DNA of 64,000 nt. Origin: Aquimarina amphilecti (GTDB lineage Bacteria; Bacteroidota; Bacteroidia; Flavobacteriales; Flavobacteriaceae). Shown here piece after piece: positions 62,446 to 64,000 of the stretch (position 1 is its first letter; each line of letters begins with the position of its first letter). The stretch is taken from positions 96,520 to 160,519 of the forward strand of contig NZ_FOAB01000008.1 in assembly GCF_900109375.1 (NCBI RefSeq), written 5' to 3'. A model generated the notes under the pieces. The model made no database searches and was not told the origin of the DNA. It was given only the letters and a program-made list of their open reading frames with translations. Position numbers and translations under genes: made by a program.

Positions 62446-64000
62446 CTACTTTATCACTTCTATCCACTTTCCTCTAGTACGCACTAGATAATCATTATCA
62501 TACATTGCTTCACACTGAATTCCGGGCAAATAATATTTTCCCAAATAAGAAGCGTTTAATAATAAAGTTACAGTTTTACTTTCTCTTGGCTTTAGGTCAA
62601 AATAGAAGTTAACACGATCATCACGAATATCAGTATGTGTAACTTTATTGCTTCTAAATGAACCAAAATCCGTAAAACGTGTATTCACAACTTCCCAACC
62701 AGAAGGAAAAATCTCGGTAAGCGCAATATCCTTTACTTTACTCCCGGAGGTATTTGTTATAGTTACTTCTGCTACAAAATCAGTTCCTTGTTGTAATTGA
62801 GTTACATTAATAATCTTTCCATCTCGATTCTTATAATCTACAATTGCCTTAAAATTACTTTGTATTATTTTTTCTTGACCTACTGGTAAGATTCCACTAG
62901 TTGCTAACTGTACAAAAATGGTATTGTCTTTATTATTCTTAAGTAGTAGCTTATTATTTTTGATAATAGACAACTCTCCAGATGATAGTAATGTCTTATC
63001 CGTGTTTGCATTATTAGACTGTCCATTAAGCGTGTAATTTATATCAATTCCTTTTCCTCCAACATAAGTGGCATACTTAGCCATTGCCATCAAAGCATAC
63101 GCTGTGGTTTGTGTACTCATCCATTGCTTTGAAGACAATTCTTTAGCCAATTCTTCTGCTACCTTCTGCGCTTTTACTTTTTGATCTAACAACACTAATG
63201 TTTCTAGAGCCATTGCTCTATTCCTATTTGTAGATCCATAGGTGTAATAATTATTTTTCCTTGGTTGAAAATCGATATTAGCACTATTTAATAATTTATC
63301 TGCTGCGCTCTTTTGACCAATAAGTCCATAGGCAGCAGCTAATCTTAATTTTGCATCATCAGATAAATTAGATGTTTCTCTTAATCTATTCATTGAAGAC
63401 AAATCAGGACTTCCTGCTAATGCTAAGCTGTACAATCGATACGCTTGCGCTAAATCACTACCTCCACTTCTCCATCTTTTAGCCTGCTGTTGCTGATAAT
63501 TAATCCAATTACTTTTAAAACCAATAGGTAATACATATCCTTTTTTATTAGCTTCTAATAAAAAATGTCCTGCGTATGTTGTCCCCCAATCATTAGAATT
63601 ACTATATCCGGGCCAATAAGACATTCCTCCATTGGACTGCATAAAGCTTTTTAACCTGTAAATAGCAGCCTCCATATGACGCTGTATTTTCTTCTTTTTA
63701 TCAGAAGGTAATGTAAAGACATCACTTAAATATAATTGTGGAAACGCACCAGAAGTTGTTTGCTCTATACATCCATGCGGATATCGTATTAAATACTTTA
63801 ATCTTCCTTCAAAATTCATAGGCGGCAAAGAAGACAGTTCAATCGTTGTACTATTGCTCCCATCTACTCCAAAAGATGCAAAATCTACTTCTTGTTGACT
63901 ATTAGGTTCTAACACTATAGAAGTAATCTCAGTGGTCATAGGATTAGGATTGATAATATCAATTGGAATACTGTAAGAAGCTTTTTCTCCATTACCACTA
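62446..64000 (-). CDS. Bacterial alpha-2-macroglobulin (C-terminal part, 5' cut by window edge)
   Basis: The frame runs off the window edge; the ATG at 63939 is internal, since the same frame continues upstream (residues ending IDIINPNP). The thioester motif is CIEQ at 63771-63760 in YPHGCIEQTTSGAFPQLYL, followed by an alpha-alpha toroid (SLALAGSPDLSSMNRLRETS; AMALETLVLLDQKVKA) and the receptor-binding-like C-terminal domain (EIFPSGWEVVNTRFTDFGSF). This is the YfhM-type thioester protein that traps proteases in the periplasm. In many bacteria it is next to pbpC; here the two are 6.6 kb apart on the same strand. Confidence 0.93.
   Translation of the reverse strand, partial: SGNGEKASYSIPIDIINPNPMTTEITSIVLEPNSQQEVDFASFGVDGSNSTTIELSSLPPMNFEGRLKYLIRYPHGCIEQTTSGAFPQLYLSDVFTLPSDKKKKIQRHMEAAIYRLKSFMQSNGGMSYWPGYSNSNDWGTTYAGHFLLEANKKGYVLPIGFKSNWINYQQQQAKRWRSGGSDLAQAYRLYSLALAGSPDLSSMNRLRETSNLSDDAKLRLAAAYGLIGQKSAADKLLNSANIDFQPRKNNYYTYGSTNRNRAMALETLVLLDQKVKAQKVAEELAKELSSKQWMSTQTTAYALMAMAKYATYVGGKGIDINYTLNGQSNNANTDKTLLSSGELSIIKNNKLLLKNNKDNTIFVQLATSGILPVGQEKIIQSNFKAIVDYKNRDGKIINVTQLQQGTDFVAEVTITNTSGSKVKDIALTEIFPSGWEVVNTRFTDFGSFRSNKVTHTDIRDDRVNFYFDLKPRESKTVTLLLNASYLGKYYLPGIQCEAMYDNDYLVRTRGKWIEVIK

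Noticed and set aside
1-64000. CRISPR array, tRNA/rRNA gene, transposon or phage
   Set aside because: No spaced repeat array, no cloverleaf-like sequence, transposase, integrase or terminal inverted repeat was seen in any gap.

Overview
The window looks like a piece of a chromosome from a marine-type member of the Bacteroidota, family Flavobacteriaceae (an Aquimarina-like genus would fit, but this is inference). The DNA is visibly AT-rich. Shine-Dalgarno sites are essentially absent. Several genes carry the Bacteroidota promoter signature TTG-N19..21-TAnnTTTG. Hallmark families include a T9SS C-terminal sorting domain, DUF5686, DUF2911, paired DUF1800/DUF1501 proteins, a five-helix SdhC, and GG-leader natural-product precursors. 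I see no tRNA, rRNA, CRISPR array, insertion sequence or phage gene; this is mostly core-like chromosome with lineage-specific islands.

Layout. 0-5.4 kb: a DNA-ligase-associated repair cassette (MBL exonuclease, ATP-dependent ligase, Lhr-like helicase, PdeM-type phosphoesterase) with ATGA overlaps. 5.4-12.6 kb: a DUF5686 outer-membrane protein, a class V aminotransferase and mfd. 12.7-18.1 kb: an orphan small protein, a membrane-anchored XRE regulator, a LACTB-like serine hydrolase, an overlooked 56-residue GG-leader Cys-rich peptide (15696-15866, minus), an NHL lipoprotein and a membrane AraC-type regulator. 18.1-20.4 kb: aldo/keto reductase, yraN and LD-carboxypeptidase as one operon. 20.4-27.1 kb: a tandemly duplicated DUF1800-DUF1501 gene pair whose DUF1501 members carry both a Tat signal and a T9SS sorting domain. 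27.2-36.8 kb: metG, an MFS transporter, an HDAC-like deacetylase, a zinc-ribbon protein with a GIDE-domain membrane protein, a CBS protein, a membrane M28 peptidase and a YeeZ-like epimerase.

36.8-42.4 kb: two paralogous lipoproteins, a secreted protein of unknown function, and sdhCAB with a textbook promoter. 42.7-45.2 kb: the most unusual locus. A periplasmic-TPR/transmembrane/AraC regulator is followed by two small GG-leader peptides, one lanthipeptide-like and one Cys-rich, with no modification enzyme or exporter nearby. 45.2-55.8 kb: methionine-type aminotransferase, dinB, a lipoprotein, an SDR, an operon with a second membrane AraC regulator and DUF2911, a CYTH protein, an outer-membrane barrel and pbpC. 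56.2-62.4 kb: two tandem hybrid histidine kinases, an NTF2-like lipoprotein, an AraC regulator and a PEBP (YbhB-like) protein. 62.4-64 kb: the 3' part of a thioester-bearing alpha-2-macroglobulin gene, the usual partner of pbpC, here separated from it by the kinase block.

The best candidates for something undescribed are the three tiny GG-leader peptides (absent from ordinary ORF calls because of size). Two share a leader and a Cys-x5-Cys-x5-Cys core start although they lie about 29 kb apart, and one pair sits directly behind a TPR-AraC transmembrane regulator that could sense peptides outside the inner membrane.
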